Assembly (NCBI GenBank): GCA_964450835.1
Contig: CAYVEQ010000041.1
Coordinates: 1 to 13,518, forward strand
Length of the DNA: 13,518 bases
Origin: Caccocola sp964450835
GTDB taxonomy: Bacteria; Synergistota; Synergistia; Synergistales; Synergistaceae
Reading direction: 5' to 3'
Part shown: positions 13,001 to 13,518 of the stretch, in pieces
How positions within the stretch are numbered: position 1 is the first letter of the stretch
Layout: every line of letters begins with the position of its first letter
The notes under the pieces: model-generated
What the model saw: the letters and a program-made list of their open reading frames with translations, nothing else
Told to the model about the DNA's origin: nothing
Database searches by the model: none
Translations under genes and position numbers: made by a program

Positions 13001-13518
13001 GTATGACGGGCATGCCCGTGTTCTATGGTGAAAGTCCGCAAAAGCGCAGCTGCCGGCGAACTCGACAGCGACTCCCAAGGTTTGTATCGCGAGATACAGG
13101 CGAGAAGAAGGGACAGCGAAATCGCAGCCCTGCGGACAGGAATCCGATATAAGGCGTACGCGGTGGGTAAGCTGGCTAAAGGCAACGAAGCCCTAAAGGC
13201 AGCCGTAACCCGCATGCGTAAATCGGGAGGGCGGACGGGGAAAGAACACGGACTTATCCCGCGAGGTCTCACAGGCGGTATCATCAGCCGCGGTAACAAC
13301 GAACTGCGAGAAGTCAGCAGAAGCTATAGTACCGGGGAACCGGGAAGGGCCGAACGGTTCAATATCACATAGAAGAAAGATGTTCTGCCGGTAATCGATA
13401 AGCAAAGCAGCCGAAACGTATATGAGGATAAACGCGGGAAGTCCTGGATTAGAGAAGACAGAAGCGTTGAAGAAATATGGATAAAGAACCGGACCGCCGT
13501 ATTGCCGAACGGCACGTA
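13001..13518 (+). ncRNA. Group II intron ribozyme, bacterial C (IIC) class, no encoded protein; 3' end outside window
   Basis: Blocks match the Oceanobacillus IIC intron as I remember it: a 5' end with a GGGCATGCCC hairpin followed by CTATGGTGAAAGTCC (13023-13037); GGGGAAAGA...CTTATCCCGCGAGGTCT in the DII-DIII area (about 13238-13269); GAAGTCAGCAGAAGCTATAG (13310-13329); and GACCGCCGTATTGCCGAACGGCACGTA (13492-13518), most of domain V with the IIC-type CGC triad at 13495-13497. Domain IV is delimited by CGGTTC (13355-13360) pairing with GAACCG (13486-13491). It is only 137 nt, so the usual reverse transcriptase/maturase gene of over 1 kb is absent. The 5' end reads GTATG, not the common GTGYG. 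Open frames across this stretch are ribozyme sequence, not genes. The rest of domain V, domain VI and the 3' splice site lie beyond the window. Confidence 0.88.
13355..13491 (+). other. Domain IV of the group II intron, without the usual maturase gene
   Basis: The base stem CGGUUC/GAACCG marks the domain. The roughly 125-nt interior is purine-rich and has no ATG-started frame of any length: the ATG at 13380 is stopped after four codons. One frame is open from the TAG at about 13370 to the window end but has no upstream start codon, and its translation does not resemble a reverse transcriptase. It may be a residue left after deletion of the maturase gene, or simply structured RNA. Confidence 0.65.

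Noticed and set aside
13025..13372. Plus-strand 115-codon open frame after rpsI
   Set aside because: It lies wholly inside the group II intron ribozyme (domains I to IV), whose conserved RNA blocks explain the sequence.

Overview
The window is a GC-rich bacterial chromosome segment with tightly packed, mostly plus-strand genes, frequent GTG/TTG starts and several stop/start overlaps. The gene content (secG, rplM-rpsI, rph-rdgB behind a GerMN-domain gene, an exported cell-wall amidase, threonine aldolase, PmbA/TldE) fits an anaerobic, Gram-positive-related or diderm lineage. Synergistota such as Cloacibacillus or Synergistes is my best guess, but this is inference from style and gene order, not proof.

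Layout. 1-211: probable 5' part of a minus-strand gene leaving the window, then a divergent start region. 218-1033: unrecognised membrane-anchored protein with a helical, TPR-like cytoplasmic part. 1034-1803: about 770 bases without a credible protein gene. It holds a good candidate for an unannotated small RNA of about 110 nt on the minus strand (extended -10 promoter, hairpins, intrinsic terminator) and other hairpins. 1804-2175 (minus): small winged-helix-like protein with a cysteine-containing tail, divergent from and sharing an AT-rich promoter with the next block. 2261-8251: a close-packed run of YfcE-type phosphodiesterase, membrane GAF protein, PHP phosphoesterase, threonine aldolase, PmbA/TldE and N-acetylmuramoyl-L-alanine amidase; four of its five junctions are overlaps. 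8349-10565: GerMN-domain membrane protein, RNase PH and RdgB-type XTP/dITP pyrophosphatase. This resembles the Bacillus gerM-rph-ysnA-ysnB cluster, with the ysnB-like phosphodiesterase about 6 kb upstream instead of downstream. 10650-11934: secG and a short-type nicotinate phosphoribosyltransferase. 12093-12947: ribosomal proteins L13 and S9, closed by a strong intrinsic terminator.

13001 to the window end is a group II intron ribozyme of the bacterial C (IIC) class, beginning at the base after the T tract of the rpsI terminator, where this class is known to insert. The domain IV base stem and most of domain V are visible. Domain IV is only about 137 nt, so there is no room for the reverse transcriptase/maturase normally encoded there. 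The intron looks protein-less and would need a partner protein from elsewhere. This and the small RNA candidate are the most interesting signals.

No tRNA, rRNA, CRISPR array or insertion sequence was seen.
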